Assembly (NCBI GenBank): GCA_030604195.1
Contig: JAUVWI010000006.1
Span: forward strand, 17,994-81,993
Direction of reading: 5' to 3'
Length of the DNA: 64,000 bases
DNA from: Spirochaetales bacterium
Lineage (GTDB): Bacteria > Spirochaetota > Spirochaetia > SZUA-6 > DRHE01
Positions 1 to 7,884 of this stretch are shown here, piece after piece. The notes beneath the pieces are model-generated. The model was not told the origin of the DNA. It ran no database searches and worked only from the letters and a program-made list of their open reading frames with translations. The first letter of the stretch is position 1. Each line of letters starts with the position of its first letter. The translations under genes and the position numbers were made by a program.

Positions 1-876
1 ATTAAAGTCTCGCCAAATACAACTTTTTACTTTGAATTGAATCAACTTAAACAGGGAAACAAGACTACCCTTGGTATGATCTCCGGCTCTGTTTCTATGA
101 AAGTTCAGAAAATGAGTCGTTCTCAAGCATTTGAGGTACGAACCGAATCGGCAACCATGGGTGTCAGGGGCACCTCTTTTACCGTTACCACCACAGTCGC
201 CGGTGACTTGTTAATAACCTGTGAAGAGGGACAGGTTTCCTGCCGGGATGAGGGAGATACAGAACTCTTCGCTGTGCCCGGAAAAGCAGTGGAAAAGCGC
301 ACCGACGAGATTTTCAGAGCCATTCCGGTAGCTGTATCCGATCTTCCTACTTTTAAGGATAACTGGTATGCTGAACGTCTCAGTGTTTTTAGAAGCAACG
401 CCCTGAAAGCGCTGCGCGGGTATGCTGTCCGGTACCTGACCCTGACGGAAAACTTTAACCAGGCATACAGTAAACTTTACAGGAACGAAGAAATAATCAG
501 CAAATGGTTCAAAGAGGATAGCAACGGCACCATGGGTTCAACCATGGAAAACATGCGGGAAAAGAAAAAACTGATCGGTGATCTGCTTCGTTTGAGAAGG
601 GTGCTTTTTATCTTTGAAAGAGTTTACTTCCGGCTGCAGGAGCTGAAAAGTTATTACGATCAGGGTTATGGACGCGGAACCATCAAAGCCGGACTCACCG
701 CTGATGCTTTCTTCCGCCGCTTTGAGAGGGATAAAGATGAGCTTGGCCGAAAGATGGCGCGCATAAGATATATAACCAAGCTATATTCCATACGGAACAA
801 TGGTTCCTTTCCAACCGATGCTTTTTCAACAGATGAAAGCGGTGACAGCTTTTTGAATTCGGATTTCTCTTTTTAG
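1..876 (+). CDS. FecR-domain protein, 5' end cut by window edge
   Basis: The frame is open from base 1, so this is the C-terminal part of a longer protein; the TTG at 37 is internal. The first ~90 residues form a FecR-type beta domain: the stretch around FEVRTESATMGVRGTSF followed by a short strand-rich segment ending near AVPGKAVEKR. The remaining ~190 residues are helical and charged, with no membrane segment. FecR domains of this kind are common in envelope proteins of spirochaetes and bind or sense at the cell surface; the ligand is unknown. It converges on cheD 31 bases downstream. The family call is good and the function open. Confidence 0.75.
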   Translation: MKVSPNTTFYFELNQLKQGNKTTLGMISGSVSMKVQKMSRSQAFEVRTESATMGVRGTSFTVTTTVAGDLLITCEEGQVSCRDEGDTELFAVPGKAVEKRTDEIFRAIPVAVSDLPTFKDNWYAERLSVFRSNALKALRGYAVRYLTLTENFNQAYSKLYRNEEIISKWFKEDSNGTMGSTMENMREKKKLIGDLLRLRRVLFIFERVYFRLQELKSYYDQGYGRGTIKAGLTADAFFRRFERDKDELGRKMARIRYITKLYSIRNNGSFPTDAFSTDESGDSFLNSDFSF

Positions 877-888
877 GATTTTTAGCTG

Positions 889-906
889 CCGCAACCATCT
901 TTGCGG
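889..906. terminator. Small hairpin between convergent genes
   Basis: CCGCAA (889-894) pairs with TTGCGG (901-906) around a 6-base loop, and flanking T and A runs can lengthen the stem. It sits between the ends of the FecR gene and cheD. The stem is short and the U-tract imperfect, so termination is only plausible. Confidence 0.35.
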
Positions 907-907
907 G

Positions 908-1498
908 TTAAAAAAAGGTAAGCTGTTCTTTCTTGACTTCTTTTTCTGTGCGTATTTTATTGAAGTAAGCTGATTCCTCAGAGGCAATGGGTGCGCTCTG
1001 AGACCTGGAAATCTTTTTTAAGAGGATCCTGGATTCTTTGGTAAAAAAATATACTTTTCTCGCTTCATTGCCCCCGACATTAGAGGCAATAAGCGGAATT
1101 TTTTCCTGCTCAAGGAAGGCAAAGGCAAATCTGATATTATTCTCCGGAACCTTGGAAACGTGACCACCCCTGGAACCAAGCACACTGCCGCCGCCAAAAA
1201 CCTTGGCCTGAAAATTCTTCTTAACCCCCCCCAATTTGATCAATTCATTTATTAAAAGTTCCATGGCATACATGCCGTACTTGCCGCTTTTAGAAAGATA
1301 AAAACGTTCTTTATCAATTGTATCCGGGAGCATGAAATGATTCATACCCCCAACTTTCTTCACCGGATCATAGAGTACCACGGCTATGCAGGAGCCGAGC
1401 AGGGTATAGATAACCCGCTCCTGACCGGTCGCGTGGAACTCTCCGGGAAAAATAGTTACCAGCTCAAGCTGGAACTTGATATTATATGATATATTCAC
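908..1498 (-). CDS. cheD: Chemoreceptor glutamine deamidase CheD
   Basis: CheD deamidates glutamines of methyl-accepting chemotaxis proteins and in many bacteria works with CheY-P and CheC/CheX in adaptation. The 196-residue protein shows the family core: the catalytic cysteine in LGSCIAVVLYDP (residues ~33-44), the histidine in GGMNHFMLP (~50-58), and the glycine-rich KVFGGGSVLGSRGG. The last 30 residues are charged and end in EQLTFF, a tail beyond the usual core. Its ATG overlaps the cheY stop by 4 bases (ATGA), so the two are translationally coupled. It is the last gene of a four-gene chemotaxis operon. Confidence 0.92.
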   Translation of the reverse strand: MNISYNIKFQLELVTIFPGEFHATGQERVIYTLLGSCIAVVLYDPVKKVGGMNHFMLPDTIDKERFYLSKSGKYGMYAMELLINELIKLGGVKKNFQAKVFGGGSVLGSRGGHVSKVPENNIRFAFAFLEQEKIPLIASNVGGNEARKVYFFTKESRILLKKISRSQSAPIASEESAYFNKIRTEKEVKKEQLTFF

Positions 1499-1872
1499 TT
1501 TAAAAACTTGGAAACTACGGCAACAAGCTGTTCGGGTTTAAAAGGTTTTACCAGCCACCCTGAAGCTCCAGCTTCTTTGCCCTCCATTTTTTTGCTCTCC
1601 TGTGATTCGGTGGTCAATACTAAAATGGGGATGAATTTAAACACAGTCTTTTTAACCTCTTTTACAAAGGTGATACCATCCATATTGGGCATATTAATAT
1701 CAGTAATAATCATTCCTAGTTCACTCTCATTTCCCTCAAATCCTTTGAGTACTTCCAGTCCTTCGACACCATCCCCTGCCTGTACCACTTCATGGCCGTG
1801 TTCACTTAGAGTAAAGTCAACAGAAGCCCTTAAAGTGGAAGAATCATCAACAATTAATATTTTCTTTGCCAT
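1495..1872 (-). CDS. cheY: Single-domain response regulator CheY
   Basis: This is a 125-residue stand-alone receiver domain. Visible residues are the acidic pair in LIVDDSS (residues 6-12), the phosphoacceptor Asp in IITDINMPNMDG (~56-66), the Thr in ILVLTTES (~84-91) and the Lys in WLVKPFKPEQ (~106-115). The phosphorylated form would bind the flagellar switch or CheD/CheX. A strong AGGAG lies 5 bases before the ATG. It follows two MCP-like coiled-coil genes and overlaps cheD by 4 bases, which supports a chemotaxis role over a generic two-component role. Confidence 0.93.
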   Translation of the reverse strand: MAKKILIVDDSSTLRASVDFTLSEHGHEVVQAGDGVEGLEVLKGFEGNESELGMIITDINMPNMDGITFVKEVKKTVFKFIPILVLTTESQESKKMEGKEAGASGWLVKPFKPEQLVAVVSKFLK

Positions 1873-1903
1873 AGCACTCCTCGCTTATATCCTTAAAATA
1901 AGA

Positions 1904-2608
1904 TCAGAATAGGGTAAGCCCTCCCTCCTGGCTACCCTCTTCAACCTCAAAGCCACCAATTTCACCTGCAACCTGCTTGTGGCTGAAGATTGTAAATCTT
2001 TCGATCATAGTCTGCAGCTTATCGTCCTTTATCTGCCATTCCTGCAAACCCATTCCCTGCAGCACCTCTCTCTTTAAGGTTTCCGCCCTGACCTGCACAC
2101 CTGCCAGCTCATCTTTTATCTCTGTAATTACCTTACCCAGCATACCAAGGTGCAGAATATCGCCCTCTGACGCATCGAGTAAGGATAAAAAACGCTCTGA
2201 GTAGACGGAAAAATTCTTCAGAGTATCAGCCAGGGTTGTTTTTGAAAACATCAACCGGTCATAACTGCTTTTGATACAATCAGCCGTCTCTTGTACCACT
2301 GACATTTCCATTTCTACTGCATTTGAGTATTTATCAATAATACCGTAGATTTTGTTCAGAGCATGTTTGAGTATTCTCAACGCCTCTTTGACATCATCAT
2401 CAATTCGAGCTGTCAACCTGGTCATCTCATTGACCGTTTCCGCTCGATCCTTAAGCACCTCTTGTTTGGCTACCTGGATCCTTGAGGCTACCTCTATGGC
2501 ATAGAAGCGATCAATTATTTCAAAGAAATTCTCAAAACCTGTTTTTAATATTGTAATATTCTCAACAATCCGGTTACCGTCACGGCCAATGGCCATTTTC
2601 CCCGTCAT
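1904..2608 (-). CDS. Soluble helical chemotaxis-associated protein, acidic LF tail
   Basis: An almost entirely alpha-helical, coiled-coil-rich protein without signal peptide or membrane segment. I place the start at the ATG at 2608, which overlaps the stop of the upstream gene as ATGA; an in-frame GTG at 2650 would add 14 residues. No conserved MCP hairpin tip is obvious. The tail EVEEGSQEGGLTLF is acidic and ends in Leu-Phe, loosely like CheY-docking tails of CheZ-type phosphatases; this is only a resemblance. Its place between an MCP-like gene and cheY-cheD implies a chemotaxis role. I do not recognise a named family. Confidence 0.7.
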   Translation of the reverse strand: MTGKMAIGRDGNRIVENITILKTGFENFFEIIDRFYAIEVASRIQVAKQEVLKDRAETVNEMTRLTARIDDDVKEALRILKHALNKIYGIIDKYSNAVEMEMSVVQETADCIKSSYDRLMFSKTTLADTLKNFSVYSERFLSLLDASEGDILHLGMLGKVITEIKDELAGVQVRAETLKREVLQGMGLQEWQIKDDKLQTMIERFTIFSHKQVAGEIGGFEVEEGSQEGGLTLF

Positions 2609-3714
2609 TGAATGGTCAATGCCTGAAAGAAGCTCCTGTAAAACCCCCACAGATTCGGCAACATCTGTTCCAGAGCTCCCCCCTCCAACTCATTCTTACC
2701 CGATTCGGTAAAGTATTCAAGAAAAGCCCCTCGCTGATCTTCCACATCCCTGAGGGTTGAACGAATATCGGTGAGTTTAGCTGAAAACAAATCGCGGCTC
2801 TTCCCGATCTTCCGCTCGATATCATCGAGCAGATCCTGGCAAAGCCGGGGGATCTTTTCCACAAATGAAAGCTCATCAAGTAGATGCTCATTGTATTGAG
2901 TCTCAGAATTGAGATCAAACTCCTTCAAAGAGAGCAGCACGTGCTCAAGTGATTGCTTTATTATATCCTGAAGCTGCACCTCTTCCATAATCCTATAGAG
3001 GGGTTTTTTTACCGCTTTTGCATCTTCAATTACCCCGAAGAGCATCTCTGCCAACTGCTTCACTCCCATATTATATCTATCAAAGCACTTGTTGAGTCTT
3101 TCCTGAAAATCACCAAAAAATCTTTGCTGAAAAGCCTGTATCTCGCCGACCAGTTTACGAAACTCTAAAAAATCTTTAAGAATACTCTCTCCACTCCTGG
3201 TAAGGTCTTCAGTATAGATTACTGTGCGCGAAGAGAGTTTTTTTAATTCATCAGTTATATAGGAAAAGGCCCGTCCTGCAAAACCCGCCTTCAAAGCAAC
3301 AGTCATTGCATTCAGGGAAATCAATTCCATTTCTATGGAATCCTCACGGATATTCTCAATCCTGCTGTCCAGGGAACTCAACCGGTCAATACCCTCATTT
3401 ATTGATGAAAAGAGGACATTATCACGTTCCTGCATCTCGTTAAAAAAAACAGCAGACTTTTCAATTACCTCTTTCGCCTGGGTGATTATTTCCTCAACCA
3501 GGCTATACTCCTCAAGTTTTTCAGCTCCGGTTTGTTCAGCAGCAAAATAGCTTATAAGTTGACTGGATTCCGCAAAACCCCGTTCAAGTTCCTTAAACAG
3601 CTCCGTAAGCCTTTGCCCCAGGTTTAAGTATATTTTTTCGCTTTCAGATCCGAGATTTTCTAATTTAGAGAGTAAGTCCTTATTTAGTATCAGGTTGGTT
3701 GACAGTTTCGCCAT
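2605..3714 (-). CDS. Cytoplasmic MCP-like coiled-coil protein
   Basis: The ~369-residue protein is mostly heptad helix. A central segment (about residues 135-170) reads SLNAMTVALKAGFAGRAF then SYITDELKKLS. It aligns with the hairpin tip of methyl-accepting chemotaxis proteins (LNAAxEAARAGExGRGFxVVAxEVRxLA). Unlike true receptors it lacks the conserved Glu residues of that tip (EAARAGE is VALKAGF), a HAMP domain and membrane segments. It may therefore be a soluble receptor homologue or array component rather than a normal transducer. The start is taken as ATG 3714; an upstream TTG at 3738 is also in frame. No strong Shine-Dalgarno is visible. First gene of the cheY-cheD operon. Confidence 0.72.
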   Translation of the reverse strand: MAKLSTNLILNKDLLSKLENLGSESEKIYLNLGQRLTELFKELERGFAESSQLISYFAAEQTGAEKLEEYSLVEEIITQAKEVIEKSAVFFNEMQERDNVLFSSINEGIDRLSSLDSRIENIREDSIEMELISLNAMTVALKAGFAGRAFSYITDELKKLSSRTVIYTEDLTRSGESILKDFLEFRKLVGEIQAFQQRFFGDFQERLNKCFDRYNMGVKQLAEMLFGVIEDAKAVKKPLYRIMEEVQLQDIIKQSLEHVLLSLKEFDLNSETQYNEHLLDELSFVEKIPRLCQDLLDDIERKIGKSRDLFSAKLTDIRSTLRDVEDQRGAFLEYFTESGKNELEGGALEQMLPNLWGFYRSFFQALTIQ

Positions 3715-3762
3715 TTTAGAGATTATTATGCATTGCAATATTTATATCAAGCCAATATTTAA

Positions 3763-3789
3763 GAAAACCGGCCATCAGGGCCGGTTTTC
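3763..3789 (-). terminator. Rho-independent terminator of the ABC ATPase gene
   Basis: GAAAACCGGCC (3763-3773) is the exact complement of GGCCGGTTTTC (3779-3789), an 11-bp stem with a 5-base loop. It lies 31 bases past the stop of the ATPase gene read on the minus strand, and the 3' arm ends in TTTTC. Confidence 0.75.
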
Positions 3790-3819
3790 AATTTTCTTTC
3801 TTATAAGAAACTGTTGAGC

Positions 3820-4914
3820 TTATATTATAGTTTTTTCAGTCTCCATATCAAAGAAATGGATCTTCTCCATAGCGGGTTTGAAAAATGCAAAATCACCCAC
3901 TTTAAACTCTAATTGCGGCGGTACCCTTACGACAATCTGATGTTCCTTTGTGCTCACATAAAGAAGTATTTCGGCGCCGAGAGGTTCAACAACCTCTACT
4001 TTCGATTCAATTGTTTCGCCCTCTTTGGCTGACTTGACATACTCGAGGTCCTCGGGGCGTATACCGAAAAGAACATCCTTGTTGGCAAAAGCACGCATTT
4101 TATCGGCAAGGCCGCCTTTAAGTCTGATTTTGAAATCTCCTTCATCGGTTATAATCTGGCCATTCTCCTCTTTTATAACCGCTTTCATTATATTCATTGG
4201 CGGTGAGCCGATAAAACCGGCTACAAAACGATTTACCGGTTTATTGTACGTACCCATTGGCGTACCGATTTGCTGTATATATCCATCCTTCATTATTACA
4301 ATACGGTCCCCCATGGTCATAGCCTCAACCTGATCGTGGGTTACATAGATAATCGTTGCCTGAAGCCGGGTGTGCAGAGCCGATATTTCCGCGCGCATTT
4401 GAACCCGTAATTTTGCATCTAAATTGGAAAGGGGTTCATCGAAGAGAAAAACCTTGGGCTGGCGCACAATAGCCCTTCCTACAGCCACCCGCTGCCGCTG
4501 TCCCCCTGAAAGCGCTTTGGGCTTTCTATCTAAAAGCTCTTCTATATCCAGAATCTGAGCTGCCTGCTTTACCCGACTCCGGATTTCATCCTTGGGCATC
4601 TTTCTGATCTTCAAACCGAAAGCCATATTATCATACACACTCATGTGCGGATATAGGGCATAATTCTGAAAGACCATGGCGATATCGCGGTCCTTTGGCG
4701 CTATATCATTTACCATACGATCATCGATGTACATCTCGCCGCTGGTAATCTCCTCCAAACCGGCGATCATCCTTAAGGTGGTGGATTTTCCGCACCCTGA
4801 GGGCCCTACCAGAACCAGAAACTCTTTGTCCTCAACGCTCAGGTTGGCGTCTTCCACCGCTCTCACACCGCCTTCGTAGACCTTGACAATGTTTTTCAAT
4901 TCTACTGTTGCCAT
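3820..4914 (-). CDS. ugpC: Carbohydrate-type ABC transporter ATPase (UgpC/MsmK/MalK family)
   Basis: The ATPase energises sugar or glycerol-phosphate uptake on the cytoplasmic face. Domains in order: Walker A GPSGCGKSTT (residues ~38-47), Q-loop MVFQNYALYPHM, signature LSGGQRQRVAVGRAI (~135-149), Walker B VFLFDEPLSNLDAKLR, switch His in VTHDQVEAM. A C-terminal MOBE/TOBE regulatory domain follows, with FGIRPEDL near residue 286. Length (364) is normal. A binding lipoprotein gene lies 68 bases upstream, but no permease gene is nearby. ATPases of this family are often shared between several transporters, so the symbol marks the family and not a proven substrate. Confidence 0.88.
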   Translation of the reverse strand: MATVELKNIVKVYEGGVRAVEDANLSVEDKEFLVLVGPSGCGKSTTLRMIAGLEEITSGEMYIDDRMVNDIAPKDRDIAMVFQNYALYPHMSVYDNMAFGLKIRKMPKDEIRSRVKQAAQILDIEELLDRKPKALSGGQRQRVAVGRAIVRQPKVFLFDEPLSNLDAKLRVQMRAEISALHTRLQATIIYVTHDQVEAMTMGDRIVIMKDGYIQQIGTPMGTYNKPVNRFVAGFIGSPPMNIMKAVIKEENGQIITDEGDFKIRLKGGLADKMRAFANKDVLFGIRPEDLEYVKSAKEGETIESKVEVVEPLGAEILLYVSTKEHQIVVRVPPQLEFKVGDFAFFKPAMEKIHFFDMETEKTII

Positions 4915-4982
4915 TAAAAAACCTCCTAAAATTTATCTTATACATTAATATTACCCTGTGGCGGCTTATATGTCAATTGTTA

Positions 4983-6236
4983 TTAATGCAGGTTTTCGGC
5001 GCGGAAGGCTTGAATACTGCTTTTAAGGGTTGACTGTTCCTGTTCAAAGGTCAGTGAATCCATCAGCCAGGGAATAATCACCTGGGATTTTATTTCCCGC
5101 CAATCAACCGGCAGGTTCCGGGGAAAGGAGAGCATATTCGCCGCAGGAATATGACCGATGAGCATGGCATATGCTTGAGGAAAGATGAGTTCATTAACTT
5201 TCTGCAGAGCTGAAAAACCATTGCCGATACCGAAAACCTTCAACCGTTTCCGGTGGTTCATTTTCAGTATTTCCTGCTGTGTATCCGGGGTGAAGAACCA
5301 TTCCAGGAAAACCATGGCGCTCTTCTTATTTTTTGCATTGGCTGGAATGCCTATGAATAATATCTCTTCTTCCACGGGAATTCTATTCTGGTGCGAAAGC
5401 CAGCGGAAATCCCTCTCTTCTCCCATACCTTCCAGTAAAGAAAAAAACTCTGCCGAGGAAGTAAGATAAAAAAGAACCCTTTCCTCTTCCGCCAGCTTAA
5501 TCATTGGCTCATATAAGTAACGATTTATAAACTCTATATTTTTATCAACACCACTGTTATCGTGATTAATCCAGGTACGGGAGTAATCCAGCGCCTTCTG
5601 CATAGCCTCCTCGTCCCATACAAGCTCTTCCCCTCCTGCCTCTTTAAATGATGTTCCCCACAGAACCGCATTCAGATAGAGAAAGCGTTCTTCCCATAGT
5701 GGTGAAAAGCCCATGCGGATAAAACTATCCTCCTTCAGTCGATTATATTTCGCGCCCTGCTCCCTGAGGGCAGCCAAAGGGATAACCAGTCCGGGTAGTG
5801 TACTTCCGGGCAGTGTACTATCGATCACTTCAGGCTTAAAAAAAACAGCCGGCAGATTAAAAGAGATCGGTAGCAGCACCTGCTTCTTATTGAGCCTTCC
5901 CCTGTCCAGTAATTCCGGGTAGAAGGCTTCGCTGTCTATTCTCCCTCTGGTAAACAATTTATCCAGCGGTTCAAATTGTTCCATAAAAAGAGGTGAATTC
6001 AGATAACTGCCTATAAGGAGATCGGCAGTTTTTCCATTTTCACTGAAAATCAGCTCAGGCTTCTTTTTATAAGCAATCTCTACTCGATTGTCCTGACCAA
6101 GACCGTTAAAATGTTCCACATACGCGGCCATTTCCGCTCTATCAGTCACCAGAGTAATTGCTTTGCTCTTCAATAAATTACAGCCGGAAAATGAAAGAAA
6201 AAATATACAGAAAAAGAGAAGAATAGCGCGCTTCAT
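4983..6236 (-). CDS. Family 1 extracellular solute-binding lipoprotein
   Basis: This 417-residue protein begins with KRAILLFFCIFFLSFSGC, a hydrophobic signal peptide with a lipobox cysteine near residue 19, so it should be membrane-anchored outside the inner membrane. The body looks like a two-lobe family 1 solute-binding protein, for example the segment KKSAMVFLEWFFTPDTQQEIL typical of the C-terminal part. The ligand cannot be told. It shares orientation with the UgpC-like ATPase that follows, but no MalF/MalG-type permeases are present. A TTGACA-17-TAGAGT sequence (6276 down to 6248) lies immediately upstream on the minus strand and would leave almost no leader. Confidence 0.78.
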   Translation of the reverse strand: MKRAILLFFCIFFLSFSGCNLLKSKAITLVTDRAEMAAYVEHFNGLGQDNRVEIAYKKKPELIFSENGKTADLLIGSYLNSPLFMEQFEPLDKLFTRGRIDSEAFYPELLDRGRLNKKQVLLPISFNLPAVFFKPEVIDSTLPGSTLPGLVIPLAALREQGAKYNRLKEDSFIRMGFSPLWEERFLYLNAVLWGTSFKEAGGEELVWDEEAMQKALDYSRTWINHDNSGVDKNIEFINRYLYEPMIKLAEEERVLFYLTSSAEFFSLLEGMGEERDFRWLSHQNRIPVEEEILFIGIPANAKNKKSAMVFLEWFFTPDTQQEILKMNHRKRLKVFGIGNGFSALQKVNELIFPQAYAMLIGHIPAANMLSFPRNLPVDWREIKSQVIIPWLMDSLTFEQEQSTLKSSIQAFRAENLH

Positions 6237-6309
6237 AATTGCACGTCACTCTACGAAAGGATGGTAATATTGTCAAGGAACCCTGCCTATACTGTCAGGA
6301 CCGGTTCCA

Positions 6310-7335
6310 ATGTCATACTCCTTATATCCTGCTACAGCAGCTAAAATGGCTTTTCCTTCTTGTTTCCAGTCGCTGCCCGGTGATATACTCATTGGATTGG
6401 TGAAGAAGAGCCCTTTTTTAAGCTATTCGCAATATCTCAAAGATAAGTATGGCGAGCCGGTATACAGGGTAGCGGTGGATGCCGGTTTTTCCTGTCCCAA
6501 TCGCGGCTGTGATCGTTCGCAGCCGGGGTGCACTTATTGTGAAGTATCCGGTTCCCGGGCCCCTTACCTGGGCAGCCTCCGGGATATCAATAGCCAGATC
6601 CAGGGCGCGATATCATTTTTGAAAAAACGCTATTCAGCCAGAAAGTATATCCTCTATTTTCAGGCCTATTCCAATACCTTTGCCCCCCCGGAGAGGCTCA
6701 AAAGTATATACGATTCAGCCTTGAGCGCAGCTCCTTTCCAGGAAATGATAGTAGCGACACGCCCCGACTGCCTGAGCCCCTCAATTGTTGACCTTCTTGC
6801 CTCTTATAAAGAGCTGGGAATTGATGTATGGACAGAGATAGGACTGCAGTCAGCCTCGGAAATCACCCTTAAACGCATAAAACGGGGCCACACAGTAGCG
6901 GATTTTATAAAAGCATTTAATTTGCTAAAAGAGCGGAATATAAAGACCGGGATTCATTTGATATTCGGATTGCCCGGGGAAGGACTGGAAGAAATTCTTA
7001 AAACCGTAAACCTGGTGGCCTCTCTTAAGCCGGACGGCCTGAAAATTCACAATCTTCACATCCCCCGGAATACGATTCTCTTTCAGGAGTACCTGATGGG
7101 CGAGATAACCCTTCCACCGAGTGACCGCCACCTTTTTTACACCATCAAAGCCCTGGAGCTTCTTCCCCCCAGTACGGTTATTATGCGACTCACCTGTGAT
7201 ACACCAGAAGAAAGACTGGCAAGCCCCCGTAACTTCCTGCCCAAAGCACAATTCTATTCAAAGTTGCGCTCGGAAATGGAAAAACAGAACACCTGGCAGG
7301 GAAAATATTTTCCAGGAGAAGCAAATAAGGCTTGA
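6310..7335 (+). CDS. YhcC-type (TIGR01212) radical SAM protein
   Basis: A radical SAM enzyme binding a [4Fe-4S] cluster that cleaves S-adenosylmethionine. The cluster motif is SCPNRGCDRSQPGCTYC (about residues 62-78), with the spaced C-x(7-9)-C-x2-C arrangement of the YhcC group, not the usual CxxxCxxC. Also present are YFQAYSNTFAP, WTEIGLQSASE and HLIFGLPGE, all family blocks. The substrate is not established for the family. About 35 residues precede the usual N-terminal block (SYSQYLKDKYG), so a start downstream of 6310 is possible; no clear Shine-Dalgarno decides it. Confidence 0.85.
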   Translation: MSYSLYPATAAKMAFPSCFQSLPGDILIGLVKKSPFLSYSQYLKDKYGEPVYRVAVDAGFSCPNRGCDRSQPGCTYCEVSGSRAPYLGSLRDINSQIQGAISFLKKRYSARKYILYFQAYSNTFAPPERLKSIYDSALSAAPFQEMIVATRPDCLSPSIVDLLASYKELGIDVWTEIGLQSASEITLKRIKRGHTVADFIKAFNLLKERNIKTGIHLIFGLPGEGLEEILKTVNLVASLKPDGLKIHNLHIPRNTILFQEYLMGEITLPPSDRHLFYTIKALELLPPSTVIMRLTCDTPEERLASPRNFLPKAQFYSKLRSEMEKQNTWQGKYFPGEANKA

Positions 7336-7383
7336 CCCCTTTTCTCTCTTTTATTAGCATGAACCTTATCAGGGAGGCGTACT

Positions 7384-7884
7384 GTGGCAATAAAGAATCA
7401 GGACATAGTCGAATTAGTGGAAAAGAGTACTCTGCACTATATAAACAACATCTATAACCGCCATATCCGCAAGGCATTTATGACCATGCAAATGTCGAGA
7501 GCTTCATGGGAAACACTGGAGCGCTTTACCGACAAATCTGATTATTACAAGGTCCAGGGTTATCAATTTCAGGAAATATATGAATACATCCATGCTGCCG
7601 CAACTTTTGTATATCACGCCAGAAGGGAGGTTCTTCCCAACTTGAAAAGCATTCTATCCGTAGGTTCCGAAACCATGCTCTCCCGGCCGAGCGCCGGCGG
7701 CAGCGATCTGATTCTGCGCAAAATGGCTATCAATAATTTCGGCGCCAACCTGAGTATCTTTGCTGATATAACAAATGAGCTATACATAAAAACCGTGGCT
7801 CTGGATAAAAAGGAACATCAGGGACAGCGGGCGGTTTACGAACGTATCGATGAATTAAAAGAGGTCGGACACCTTTTAATTTAA
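7384..7884 (+). CDS. Conserved hypothetical protein, cytoplasmic, 166 aa
   Basis: A soluble, mostly helical protein without recognisable catalytic motif. It starts with GTG, preceded by a good GGGAGG seven bases upstream (7371-7376), which fixes the start. Charged and aromatic residues are spread evenly and there is no signal peptide. It follows the YhcC-type gene by 48 bases on the same strand. Its stop codon overlaps that of the convergent aminotransferase gene in one TTAA (7881-7884). I do not recognise the family; codon use and the ribosome-binding site support a real gene. Confidence 0.7.
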   Translation: MAIKNQDIVELVEKSTLHYINNIYNRHIRKAFMTMQMSRASWETLERFTDKSDYYKVQGYQFQEIYEYIHAAATFVYHARREVLPNLKSILSVGSETMLSRPSAGGSDLILRKMAINNFGANLSIFADITNELYIKTVALDKKEHQGQRAVYERIDELKEVGHLLI

